Assembly (NCBI GenBank): GCA_905234195.1
Contig: CAJOFR010000011.1
Location: forward strand, 22,561-86,560
Source of the DNA: an uncultured Selenomonadaceae bacterium
Lineage (GTDB): Bacteria > Bacillota > Negativicutes > Selenomonadales > Selenomonadaceae
Reading direction: 5' to 3'
DNA length: 64,000 nucleotides
The position numbers and the translations under genes were made by a program. Positions 18,393 to 26,912 of the stretch are shown here, piece by piece (position 1 is the first letter of the stretch; every line of letters begins with the position of its first letter). The notes below the pieces were generated by a model. That model did not search any database. It saw only the letters and a program-made list of their open reading frames with translations, and had not been told where the DNA came from.

Positions 18393-19493
18393 TTACAAAA
18401 TCATCGACGCGATAAAATAAATTATCGGAATTAAAATCACCGTGCAAATCGCCGGATACATGAACGCCTTGCCGCTGTCATAGGGAAGACTGCCGACAAC
18501 TTTTCCGGTCTGCCCGTTCATCATAAAGGTGTACGGTTTATCTTCGTAGCGCGTCGTCAAAATCCACACGGGCACGAGCGCATAAAGCACCTTGCCGACA
18601 TCTTTGACGACCGCCGAACTTTGCATATCGACGTTATCGAAATTTTTAACGGAACTTCGCAGGACAGAAATCGCGCTGTTCTCCACTCGTTTATCGGCGC
18701 GCGGCGCGCAGGTTTCGGCGGGCACGTCGTACTTGTCGGCAAGGTAGCCGGTCAAATAAGCCGTCGCGAAAGGCACGAGCTCCGAATAATCAAAAGGTTC
18801 GATGCTCTCCATGTAAGTATCGTCCATTTTTTTTGAGCCGTCGACGGGAATTTTTTCAAAACTCATTTTGCCGGCGCGCTGACAGTTAAAAACTTGAGTC
18901 TCGATAACAACTTCGCTGGCTGTTTCGTAGCGGTGAATTTTCTCCGCCCTAAACTCGGCCTGCGCGGTGATACTCGAATCGAACAGCCAAAACGGGACGT
19001 ACATGGGTTGAATTGCCTCGACGCGATTATTTGCGGTGAAGTTGCTCGGCAAAAGGTAATGTCCCTCGTAAAATTTTTTCAGCGCGGCAACGGCGTCGGC
19101 TTTACTTTTTTTGAAGGGGATAACCAAATCGGGCTTGAGGTTGCCGTCAAATCTTTTTGGGATCATCGTCGGGTTGCCGCAATAAACGCACTCGGTAGCC
19201 ATGGTGTTTTCGTCGCAGACGAGTTCCGCGCCGCAACTGGAGCAAGTCAACGCTTTAAGGGCGGCGGCTTCGTCAGCGGACCACTTGTCGCCGGCGTTTT
19301 GCGTGTCCCATTTTGCGGCTTGAGCCTCTTCGGTTCTCGCGGCCAGCTCTCTTTTGCCGGCGAACATCTCCTCAATCGCGGCCACTTCAAATTCCGTGCC
19401 GCAGTATTCGCAAGTAATTTTTTTGTTGCCCGGAATAAAACTTAGCGGCGCGCTACAGTTCGGACATTGATAACTGACAGAAGTATTAGCCAT
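18393..19493 (-). CDS. Zinc-ribbon membrane protein (YdjG-like)
   Basis: 366 residues. Two N-terminal zinc ribbons: CPNCSAPLSFIPGNKKITCEYCG (split: Cys10/13/30/33) and a second near residue 85 (CSSCGAEL and CVYCG). A middle region follows with VIPFKKSKADAVAALKKFY and YVPFWLFDSS, and a C-terminal hydrophobic anchor (about 345-365). This architecture matches the membrane zinc-ribbon partner in ydjFGHI-type operons. Twelve bases separate it from the TPM gene and 30 from the SPFH gene, so the three are one operon. Confidence 0.75.
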   Translation of the reverse strand: MANTSVSYQCPNCSAPLSFIPGNKKITCEYCGTEFEVAAIEEMFAGKRELAARTEEAQAAKWDTQNAGDKWSADEAAALKALTCSSCGAELVCDENTMATECVYCGNPTMIPKRFDGNLKPDLVIPFKKSKADAVAALKKFYEGHYLLPSNFTANNRVEAIQPMYVPFWLFDSSITAQAEFRAEKIHRYETASEVVIETQVFNCQRAGKMSFEKIPVDGSKKMDDTYMESIEPFDYSELVPFATAYLTGYLADKYDVPAETCAPRADKRVENSAISVLRSSVKNFDNVDMQSSAVVKDVGKVLYALVPVWILTTRYEDKPYTFMMNGQTGKVVGSLPYDSGKAFMYPAICTVILIPIIYFIASMIL

Positions 19494-19523
19494 AAGACGC
19501 CTCCGAATAGATATTTTTATGGG

Positions 19524-20924
19524 TTAGCCTCTGGGCGCACCGCACTCCGCGCAAAATTTTCCTTTATTCTTCGCGCCGCACTTTGGGCAAGTCCATTCGC
19601 CGGCGGGTTTTGGCGCGCCGCACTCCGCGCAGAATTTTCCTCTATTCGTCGCCCCGCATTTCGGGCAAGTCCAATCACTCGACGCGGCGGCAGGTTTTTT
19701 TGCGGGCTTACGGCTGCCGCACTCCGCGCAAAACATTCCGCTGTTGCCTTCGTGCCCGCACTCCGAACAAGTCCACGTTGAAGAATTTTGAGGAACCTGA
19801 GCTTGCTGACGCGCCTGCAATTCCGCCTGTTGTCTTGCTTGAGCCTCCGCCTGTTGTCTTGCCTGTTCGGCTTGTGCTTGCATTTGCGCGCGCCGCTGAG
19901 CCTCCTGCTCCTGCTGCTGTTGTGCCATAGAGTAGAGATTGTTCGCGTTGATTCCGCCCGCGCCCTGCGCCATTTGCATGCCCATGAATCCTATCGCCGC
20001 GCCGCCCGCATTTTGTGCCGCCGCTTGCATTGCCGCCGCCTGCGCGCCCGTCAAGTGAGCCGCCGCCATTGCCGGATTTCTCAACGCGCCGTTGCGCTGC
20101 ATCTCCTTAATCATGGCGACATCCTCTTCGTTCGCGCTGACATTCGACACGCCGAAGGACACCACTTGCAAGCCGCGCAGGTCTCCCCACTTTTTGCTTA
20201 AGACGTCGTTCAAAGCGTCGGCAATTTCCTGCGTGTGAGCCGGCAACGCGCTGTAACGAATCCCAAGTTCAGAAATTTTCGCGAAGGCAGGCTGCAACGC
20301 CGTCATCAATTCGGTTTTTAGTTGCGCGTCAATTTCCGAACGATTGTACACGTCAGAGACATTGCCGCAGACGTTTGTATAAAAGAGAATCGGATTGACA
20401 ATCTTGTAGCTGTAGGAACCGAAACACTTTATCGAAATATCAATGTCCAGCCCGATATTGTAATCGACGACGCGGAAGGGAATGGGGCTGGGCGTGCCGT
20501 ACTTGTTGCCGACAATTTCTTTCGTGTTGAAATAATAGATGCGCTGATCCTTGCCGGCATCTCCCCCGAAAGTAAAACGCTTGCCAATCTGGAAAAAAAT
20601 TTCTTGAATGTTCGTCGCAAGATCCCCGCCGGAAAAAAGAGAAGGCTCCGTATTTTTATCGTAGGTGTATTGCCCGGGCTCCGCGCAGAAATCAACAACC
20701 TTCCCCTGCTCCACGATAACCATGCACTGCCCGTTGTTCACGGAAATGACAGAACCCTGCGTGATAATATTATCGTCGCCCTTGTTGGAGCTGCCGCGCC
20801 CCGAACGACGATGACCTTTCGCAACGAGAATATCGGAAGACAAACTATCGCAATAAAAAAATTCCTTCCATTGGTCTCCCAAAACTCCGCTTGCCGCACT
20901 CAACGCCGCTTTAATCAAACCCAT
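19524..20924 (-). CDS. SPFH-domain protein with three C-terminal zinc ribbons (YdjI-like)
   Basis: 466 residues. Residues 1-300 form an SPFH/YdjI-type domain (MGLIKAALSAASGVLGDQWK at the start, VISVNNGQCMVIVEQGKVVDF). A Gln/Ala-rich coiled stretch (about 340-395) precedes three zinc ribbons of the form W-T-C-x-x-C-G-x8-9-F-C-A-E-C-G. ATG at 20924 is set by GAGGAGG; an upstream ATG lacks a site. SPFH proteins form membrane-associated scaffolds. The shared zinc-ribbon theme with the next gene suggests a physical partnership. Confidence 0.85.
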   Translation of the reverse strand: MGLIKAALSAASGVLGDQWKEFFYCDSLSSDILVAKGHRRSGRGSSNKGDDNIITQGSVISVNNGQCMVIVEQGKVVDFCAEPGQYTYDKNTEPSLFSGGDLATNIQEIFFQIGKRFTFGGDAGKDQRIYYFNTKEIVGNKYGTPSPIPFRVVDYNIGLDIDISIKCFGSYSYKIVNPILFYTNVCGNVSDVYNRSEIDAQLKTELMTALQPAFAKISELGIRYSALPAHTQEIADALNDVLSKKWGDLRGLQVVSFGVSNVSANEEDVAMIKEMQRNGALRNPAMAAAHLTGAQAAAMQAAAQNAGGAAIGFMGMQMAQGAGGINANNLYSMAQQQQEQEAQRRAQMQAQAEQARQQAEAQARQQAELQARQQAQVPQNSSTWTCSECGHEGNSGMFCAECGSRKPAKKPAAASSDWTCPKCGATNRGKFCAECGAPKPAGEWTCPKCGAKNKGKFCAECGAPRG

Positions 20925-21027
20925 TTTGTTAAACCTCCTCAAAAATTTTTTACCGTGTTGGTTGATTTTGCCGCCGCAAAAAATTTCCTGCAAAAAATTT
21001 TGCTACTCAACCGAATTTGACAATCCC

Positions 21028-21056
21028 CCCGCCTCTAAGCGTAGCGTAGGCGGGAG
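21028..21056. other. CCCGCCT/AGGCGGG hairpin downstream of meaB
   Basis: CCCGCCT and AGGCGGG are separated by 13 bases. Similar hairpins occur at 43.6 and 63.9 kb. No T run follows, so it is not a standard terminator. Confidence 0.45.
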
Positions 21057-21060
21057 TAGT

Positions 21061-22209
21061 TCACTGACCGCTGAACAAATCGACTTTCTTTTCAGCTGCC
21101 CGCCGGACGTCGAACATTTTCACGAGCTCGGCAACGGCCTGCGTGGGGGAGATGACGCCGTTGAGGACGGCATGTTTTATTTCGGGCATCCTCCCGGTAA
21201 TTACCGCGTCGCCAAAAAACAAACTGTGCAAGTGCTCGTCAATCATGGCGTACATCCAATCAAGCAACTGACTATCACGACGCTTTTGGAAGACGCCGCT
21301 TTCAGTAGTCAGCTTTTTAAAAACCTGAATGACTTCCCACAGTTCGGGCAAGCCGGTTTTTTCGACAGCACTTGCAAGATAAGCGTGTGTCGGCCAACCT
21401 TCGGTGGCGGGGCGGATAAATTCGAGCATGCGTTCATATTCGCCGCGAGCCACTTTCGCGCGAACAAGGTTATCGCCGTCCGCCTTGTTAATGACAATCG
21501 CGTCCGCAAGTTCCATGACGCCCTTTTTAATCCCCTGAAGATCATCACCCGCGCCCGTTAAGACGACGAGCATAAAAAAATCCACCATTGAACGAACAGT
21601 CGTTTCAGATTGCCCGACGCCGACAGTCTCAATCAAAATAACGTCGTAGCCCGCCGCCTCACACATAAGCATAGTTTCGCGGCTTTTGCGAGCGACGCCG
21701 CCCAAAGTTCCTCCGGCAGGACTTGGGCGAATAAAAGCTTCGGGTCTGCGGCTTAAAGTTCCCATACGAGTTTTATCGCCAAGAATAGAGCCGTGCGTCA
21801 CTGAGCTCGTCGGGTCAATCGTAAGCACCGCAATTTTATGCCCGTTGTCACAAAGCATATTGCCGAACGCCTCAATCATCGTGGACTTGCCCGCGCCCGG
21901 CACTCCGGTTATCCCGATACGCAGGGCTTTACCGGTTCGCGGGAGGAGCCTCTGCAAAACCCTTTGCGCCTTTGCAAAATGTTTCGGGCTGTTGCTTTCA
22001 ATCAAAGTTATCGCCCGCGAAAGAATCATCCTGTCGCCTTTAATCACGCCATCAACCAAATCATCTTCGGTAAGAATCATTCGGCGCGCAGGTTTAAAAT
22101 TTGGGTTTATGTTGCCGACGGTCGTATCTTTGATGCCCTCGATGCCGCTCATGACTGCCGAAGAATTTGAGACCGCCCAATCCGGCTTAGTCGTCGTATA
22201 ATTTGCCAC
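21061..22209 (-). CDS. meaB: Methylmalonyl-CoA mutase-associated GTPase MeaB
   Basis: 382 residues. A G3E-family P-loop GTPase that protects and reloads adenosylcobalamin-dependent methylmalonyl-CoA mutase. Walker A is GITGVPGAGKST; Asp of TIDPTSSVTHGSILGDKTRM, the switch motif ETVGVGQSE and the base motif NKADGDN follow in order. The N-terminus is about 40 residues longer than usual and lacks motifs. The start is GTG behind GGAGG. The mutase genes are not in the window. The gene fits a propionate-forming metabolism. Confidence 0.94.
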   Translation of the reverse strand: MANYTTTKPDWAVSNSSAVMSGIEGIKDTTVGNINPNFKPARRMILTEDDLVDGVIKGDRMILSRAITLIESNSPKHFAKAQRVLQRLLPRTGKALRIGITGVPGAGKSTMIEAFGNMLCDNGHKIAVLTIDPTSSVTHGSILGDKTRMGTLSRRPEAFIRPSPAGGTLGGVARKSRETMLMCEAAGYDVILIETVGVGQSETTVRSMVDFFMLVVLTGAGDDLQGIKKGVMELADAIVINKADGDNLVRAKVARGEYERMLEFIRPATEGWPTHAYLASAVEKTGLPELWEVIQVFKKLTTESGVFQKRRDSQLLDWMYAMIDEHLHSLFFGDAVITGRMPEIKHAVLNGVISPTQAVAELVKMFDVRRAAEKKVDLFSGQ

Positions 22210-22228
22210 GTCCCCGCCTCCTTAAAAA

Positions 22229-22456
22229 TTACCGGCAACAACCTCTGCCGTAACCGCCGCGATAATTTCTGCCGTAGCCGTAGCAACCGCGATTGTCGTC
22301 GTAATAATCTTCGCAATAATAATTTTCGCAACAGAGATTTCTGCGGCAATAACCGTCGCGGCAATTTTCGTCGTCGTATTGAGCCGCTGCCGAAGTCAAA
22401 TTAATTCCGAGTGCCGAAGTAAAAATCAACGATCCCACCAAAATTTTTTTTAACAT
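22229..22456 (-). CDS. Small secreted Cys/Tyr/Gly-rich protein
   Basis: 75 residues. Signal peptide MLKKILVGSLIFTSALGINL up to SAAA, then about 50 residues with eight Cys (patterns CRDGYC, LCCENYYC, GCYGYG, GCCR) and many Tyr, Gly, Arg and Asp. ATG follows AGGAGG. No family is recognised. The Cys number suggests disulfides or metal binding at the cell surface. It is just upstream of meaB (19 bases) on the same strand and downstream of repeat copy D. Confidence 0.65.
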   Translation of the reverse strand: MLKKILVGSLIFTSALGINLTSAAAQYDDENCRDGYCRRNLCCENYYCEDYYDDNRGCYGYGRNYRGGYGRGCCR

Positions 22457-22500
22457 TTTAAATCCTCCTAAATCACAAATTATTTTTTTAAGTTTTCCAA

Positions 22501-22611
22501 AGGAGAGGGGCCGCCCAAGGACGGGCGGCCGCCCGCATTTGGTCGCGTGACGCGACCTCTGCGGGCAGTTTTCTTTTGCTTCTTTTCTTTTGCGCCAAAA
22601 GAAAAGAAGAG
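22501..22611 (-). repeat. Three-hairpin intergenic element, copy D
   Basis: Reverse orientation. GGCCGCCC (22509-22516) pairs with GGGCGGCC (22523-22530); GCCCGCA (22531-22537) with TGCGGGC (22560-22566); the A/T-rich palindrome spans 22579-22609. It lies between two genes on the same strand (DUF1385 upstream, Cys-rich peptide downstream), so it would end or attenuate the first transcript; the T run is weak. Confidence 0.85.
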
Positions 22612-22638
22612 CTCCAAACTCTTTGGAAGAGAAAAATT

Positions 22639-23490
22639 TTAATCCTTGACAGCGTCAAGCGACGCGATAGCAACTTCAATCATAGAATCATCGGGTTCGC
22701 GCGTCGTCAAGTACTGCAACCAAAGTCCGGGCATTATCGCCAAATGAACGAGCGGATTTTTTGAACGCCCGGCAAATCGAATTATCTCGTAGGCAATTCC
22801 CGCGACGACCGGCAACAAAACTATTCGCGACAAAATTCTCAGCCACAGCTCCGGCCAGCCGAGAAAAGCAAATACGAAAATGCTGACTATCATGACGATT
22901 AAAAGGAACGCCGTCCCGCAACGCGGGTGCAGACGCGGAAACTTTCGGACGTTGGAAACTGTCAGCGGCAAATCCGCCTCGTAGCAGAAAATTGTCTTGT
23001 GCTCCGCGCCGTGATACTGAAAGACGCGCTGAATATCTTCCATTCGCGAAATTAAAAAGATGTACAACAAAAAAATTATCAGCCGCAAAAATCCTTCCGC
23101 CAAGTTGAAAAAAAACGGGTCGTCTGTTATTTCGTGGAGGAACTTCGCCGCGAAAGTCGGTATCGCGATAAACAGCCCGCACGCCACAACCAGCGCGAAG
23201 AATATCGACGCGGCAAGCTCCTTGTCTGAAATTTGCTCGTCTTCTTCGCCCGCCGCCTGCGCCGAAAAAGAAAGTGACCTTATCCCCAAAATCAAACTCT
23301 CGAATAAATTCACCGAGCCGCGCAAAAATGGCAACTTCAAAATCGGATAGCGGTCGGCTATCGAAGTCACCGGCTTGACCTGCACATTAATTTTGCCGCT
23401 TGGTTCGCGGACAGCCGTCGCCACTTTTCCGAAACCGCGCATCATTACCCCTTCGATAACCGCCTGCCCGCCGACTATAGGTTTTTCCAA
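22639..23490 (-). CDS. DUF1385 membrane protein (YqhQ-like)
   Basis: 283 residues. Starts MEKPIVGGQAVIEGVMMRG, the DUF1385 signature, and carries FQYHGAEHKTIFCYE and LHPRCGTAFLL further on. About four to five membrane helices. Function is unknown in the family. It is transcribed after NAD kinase, 64 bases apart. The prpC/prmC genes that often accompany it are not seen. Confidence 0.88.
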   Translation of the reverse strand: MEKPIVGGQAVIEGVMMRGFGKVATAVREPSGKINVQVKPVTSIADRYPILKLPFLRGSVNLFESLILGIRSLSFSAQAAGEEDEQISDKELAASIFFALVVACGLFIAIPTFAAKFLHEITDDPFFFNLAEGFLRLIIFLLYIFLISRMEDIQRVFQYHGAEHKTIFCYEADLPLTVSNVRKFPRLHPRCGTAFLLIVMIVSIFVFAFLGWPELWLRILSRIVLLPVVAGIAYEIIRFAGRSKNPLVHLAIMPGLWLQYLTTREPDDSMIEVAIASLDAVKD

Positions 23491-23554
23491 CTTACCGCCT
23501 CCCCAAAATTTTTCGACTATGACTTTTTCTGCAACCGAAAAAATTTTCCTGCCT

Positions 23555-24463
23555 CTACCTTATCGGCTCGTACGCATTCCAAAGTTTTGCTTTGAGCACG
23601 TCATAATAATTTTTGTCGGCGAATTTTACAATCTGCGCGGTCATTTTGGACTTGCGGACAATAACTTCATCGTTCGGCTGAATTTTGAAACTCTCCTGCC
23701 CGTCAAGTGTAACCATGCAATCTTTGTTGGCGGAGACTTTTATTCGGACTTCGTCATCTTCGCTGACAACAATAGGACGAAGTTGGAAGGTGTGCGCGCA
23801 AATCGGAGTTAAAATCAGCGCGCGAATCGTCGGGTTTAAAATCGGACCGCCCGCGCTTAAAGAATAGGCAGTCGAGCCCGTCGGACTGGAAACGATAATT
23901 CCATCCGCCTTGCAGTTCAAAAGGTGTGTATTGTTCACAAAAAGTTCAAGTCGCAACATTCGAGCAACGCCGCTTTTCGCAATGACGACGTCATTAATCG
24001 CGTTGCCCAAAAATCTTTCGCCGAGTTCGTTGCGGACGTAGCCGCTCAATAAAAGACGGTGCTCAACGATATATTCGCCGATTAAAATTTTTCCGAGCCG
24101 ACTTTCAAGTTCGCGCGGTTCAATGTCCGCCAAAAATCCGAGCGTACCCAAATTAATTCCACAAACCGGAATCCCCTGCTCACGAAATCTGCGACAAACG
24201 CCAAGCAAAGTCCCGTCGCCGCCAATCGAAAGAGCCATGTCGATATGCACGCGCTCCACGCAGGGCAAACCAAATTCCTCCTTGCGAAATTGCCGCGCCT
24301 CCGTCGCCGGCATGACAAGCCGGACATCTTTGTTGCGATAAAAATTAAAAATGCGGTCAACAATTTCCCCCGAACGCCGCTTGCTCATGTTGGGGAAAAC
24401 CGCAATTTGCATCATGCCCGCCTCGACGCCAAACACCGTGCCGAAAATATTTTGTCTCGCCAT
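23555..24463 (-). CDS. nadK: NAD kinase
   Basis: 302 residues. It phosphorylates NAD to NADP. The GGDG motif is at about 81-84 (ALSIGGDGTLLG), followed by GINLGTLGFLAD, the NDVV element and GIIVSSPTGSTAYSLSAGGP. The start ATG follows AGAGGAAG; the extra 17 residues before MQIAVFPN make it slightly longer than most, and an internal ATG at residue 17 or 18 is possible. Confidence 0.94.
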   Translation of the reverse strand: MARQNIFGTVFGVEAGMMQIAVFPNMSKRRSGEIVDRIFNFYRNKDVRLVMPATEARQFRKEEFGLPCVERVHIDMALSIGGDGTLLGVCRRFREQGIPVCGINLGTLGFLADIEPRELESRLGKILIGEYIVEHRLLLSGYVRNELGERFLGNAINDVVIAKSGVARMLRLELFVNNTHLLNCKADGIIVSSPTGSTAYSLSAGGPILNPTIRALILTPICAHTFQLRPIVVSEDDEVRIKVSANKDCMVTLDGQESFKIQPNDEVIVRKSKMTAQIVKFADKNYYDVLKAKLWNAYEPIR

Positions 24464-24487
24464 TAAATCACTTCCTCTCTTGAAAAA

Positions 24488-26110
24488 TTATTTTCCGCCC
24501 GGATTTTTTACAGTTATCCTTGATTCAAAAAGCCTGTTCCAGGGAAATTCGACGCGCAGATTTTCTTCTGCGACACTGATTGAAAATTTATTCTCCACGA
24601 AACTGGAAATCATAGACGCGCATTGATCCGACGCGGCGTAAATATTTTCGTTAAGGTCGCCGTAAAAATTCTTGTGATTGATTCTCTGCAACTGGTTCCT
24701 GACGTTCGCTTGATACGCCCAATCGTCAACGTAGCGCGTCATGAGAATTTTCTGCTTGTCTTCGGAGGAAAATTTTTTCGCCAAAATCCCCGTGCTTAGA
24801 GCAAAGCCGGTTGAGTTCGTGGCGGTGTTCCAGCCGGCGTAGGCGTGCAGACTAAGCAACAGCCCGCGATTTTTCAGCTCCTCCAACAGGGCATTATCCG
24901 CGCCGTTGGCAAAAGCAATGTCCGCCACCGCGACGGGGTGACCTGCGCGAATGTGTTTTTGAACGACGTCCGCAAAAAATTCCGTGCCTTCACGACGAGA
25001 AATTTTGTTAATCTCGCGCGCCGCCTCGTAAGTTTTTCCGTCGGGGTTCGTGTTGACGGCAAGAACAAAATCAGCTTTGCGGGGATTGTTGACGCGCTTC
25101 GCCCCGACCGCCAAAATTTCCGCGTTAATCGAATCGTCAATAGGCTCGTCCGAATAAGAAGGAACGGTGTCCGCGCCGCTACCCGTGTTGTACTCTACGA
25201 AAATTTGTGGAGAATTTTTTGTGCGGTCATTGATCGCGCGCGTAATAAGCATCAGTCCGACTTCGTCAATGCCGGCAATTGTCTGATACTTCGTCCGATT
25301 AATTCTGTTGCCGTACTTTTGCAGCTGACGGCTCTCGAAATGCGTTTGGGAGTACGGCGCATTATCGTCGCGCCCCAAAAGCAGACAGTCAAAATCTTTT
25401 TCCTTCGTCAAGTCAATTAATTTTTCGTTCGCGGCAAAATTTTTTTCACGCCTGCCCATCCAATCTGAAATCGCGCGTTCGGGAATTAATTTCTGCAAAA
25501 AATCCAGTTCCTTGACTTCGCGCGGCGTCAAACTCGCGGAATCTTTTTTATCTCGCAACGCGGTATAACGAAAAATATTTGCGCCGTAACTGCGATAATA
25601 ATCCGGCTCCTCTTGTCCGGAGGCGTCGCCGCTACGTGGCGTGCGCATTATCGAACCGAAAACATAAATCGCCAAATTCTTATGATCCTTATGAAAATTC
25701 CTGAACTGTTCGGCGCGCTGTAAAATAATTTCTTTGTCGTAGTCGTGTTTCCGCGAACCGACGAGACTGCCATAAATCATTGAGTCCGAAGAAATAACCG
25801 CCGCCCTGACGTCGCGTTTGGCGTTGTTTTTTAGCCACTCCCAAAGTTTATCGGGGTCGCCGAGATTTTCGCGGCTACCCAAAATTTCCTTCGGCGGCAC
25901 GATAATTTGATAGCCGCATTTTTCAGCAATCTCGACTGTTTGTTCGTTGACGACAGGGCGGTTATCGTGGGGTATGTACAAAATTTTTTCCGGCGCATTT
26001 TTTTTAGCCTCGCCGGTCGTCGCAATAAATAACCCCGTCAAAAAAAATATTGCTACCAAAATTAACGAGCGTTTAAAAAAATCCACGCCCTTTAGATTTT
26101 GCGGGTGCAT
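24488..26110 (-). CDS. DUF4127 family exported protein
   Basis: 540 residues. An N-terminal hydrophobic segment (FKRSLILVAIFFLTGLFIAT) acts as signal or anchor, then KILYIPHDNRPVVNEQTVEIA, the DUF4127 start, with DSMIYGSLVGSR, LLGRDDNAPYSQTH and HAYAGWNTATNSTG further on. The conserved Asp, His and Asn clusters resemble a hydrolase site, but the family has no known activity. ATG at 26110 overlaps the end of the DUF2225 gene by 38 bases, with GAGGAG upstream, so the two are translationally linked. Confidence 0.85.
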   Translation of the reverse strand: MHPQNLKGVDFFKRSLILVAIFFLTGLFIATTGEAKKNAPEKILYIPHDNRPVVNEQTVEIAEKCGYQIIVPPKEILGSRENLGDPDKLWEWLKNNAKRDVRAAVISSDSMIYGSLVGSRKHDYDKEIILQRAEQFRNFHKDHKNLAIYVFGSIMRTPRSGDASGQEEPDYYRSYGANIFRYTALRDKKDSASLTPREVKELDFLQKLIPERAISDWMGRREKNFAANEKLIDLTKEKDFDCLLLGRDDNAPYSQTHFESRQLQKYGNRINRTKYQTIAGIDEVGLMLITRAINDRTKNSPQIFVEYNTGSGADTVPSYSDEPIDDSINAEILAVGAKRVNNPRKADFVLAVNTNPDGKTYEAAREINKISRREGTEFFADVVQKHIRAGHPVAVADIAFANGADNALLEELKNRGLLLSLHAYAGWNTATNSTGFALSTGILAKKFSSEDKQKILMTRYVDDWAYQANVRNQLQRINHKNFYGDLNENIYAASDQCASMISSFVENKFSISVAEENLRVEFPWNRLFESRITVKNPGGK

Positions 26111-26810
26111 TTTTCTTATTTTTCTCCTCTTCCTGTTTTTTCTGAATGGCGCGCACTTCTCCCCAAAGGTCACGGGCTCTGTCATAAACTTTCGGCTCGC
26201 GGCTACGAACGGTTTGATCGCCGATAATTCTCGAAAGATGCTGTGCACACTTTTCAAAATCTCCCAGCCGATAATAAATCGCGCCGACCAAATACAGCGC
26301 GCCGGTGTCCGACAAACCGTCAACGGGATAACGCTCCTTTGAAATTGATTCGTCGAAAAGCTCCGCCGCCTTCGTCATGTACTCCTTTTCTTTTTCCGCC
26401 TCCTTCTTCGCACGATACAGCCACGCCAAATTCAAATTCAGCGTCGCCCTCTTCGACAACGAGCCATCTATAATTTCGAGGTACTTCAGCGCAAGTTGGT
26501 AGGAGGCAACGGCGTCCGGCAAGTTCCTTTCTTCAGTGAACTCAATGTCGAGTTGCTTGTTTGAAAGATATTCCCAAAGTTTTTGACGATAAATTTTCGG
26601 CATCTTCGTCAAAAAAGTTTTCTCGTCCGCCGCAAAGCCGCAGTGTTCGCAAATCCAAATCTTGTAAAAATACGGATTAAAACCTTTGTAATGCGTGCAA
26701 AGATCCTCGTCGCGCTTTTCGACAACGAGCCGCGAACGAGTTTTAACCACGCGGGTGCTCTTCATGCAAATCGGGCAGGGCTTTTCCACCACGAAAGTAT
26801 ATTTCTCCAT
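26073..26810 (-). CDS. DUF2225 protein (zinc ribbon plus TPR)
   Basis: 245 residues. The N-terminus carries CPICMKS and, near residue 53, ICEHCGFAA, a split zinc site; helices with TPR-like spacing follow (SYQLALKYLEI, NLAWLYRAKKE, LYLVGAIYYRLGDFEKC). The C-terminus is a Lys-rich tail. This is the DUF2225 architecture of Firmicutes; role unknown. It is the first gene of a pair with DUF4127. Confidence 0.85.
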   Translation of the reverse strand: MEKYTFVVEKPCPICMKSTRVVKTRSRLVVEKRDEDLCTHYKGFNPYFYKIWICEHCGFAADEKTFLTKMPKIYRQKLWEYLSNKQLDIEFTEERNLPDAVASYQLALKYLEIIDGSLSKRATLNLNLAWLYRAKKEAEKEKEYMTKAAELFDESISKERYPVDGLSDTGALYLVGAIYYRLGDFEKCAQHLSRIIGDQTVRSREPKVYDRARDLWGEVRAIQKKQEEEKNKKNAPAKSKGRGFF

Positions 26811-26852
26811 CTTCTCTCTCCCTTCGATTTTAAAACGAGCGGCAAATTAATC

Positions 26853-26886
26853 GCGGGGGGAATCGTCTTCCGTGACAATCCCCCGC
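26853..26886. terminator. GC-rich hairpin after the GH13-GH77 gene
   Basis: GCGGGGGG (26853-26860) pairs with CCCCCGC (26880-26886), with further pairing inside (AATCGTC against GACAAT). It lies 27 bases past the stop of the glucan enzyme. The following T run is poor, so it may stabilise the 3' end more than terminate. Confidence 0.45.
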
Positions 26887-26912
26887 AAGTTCTTAACAAC
26901 GATAAAAATTTT

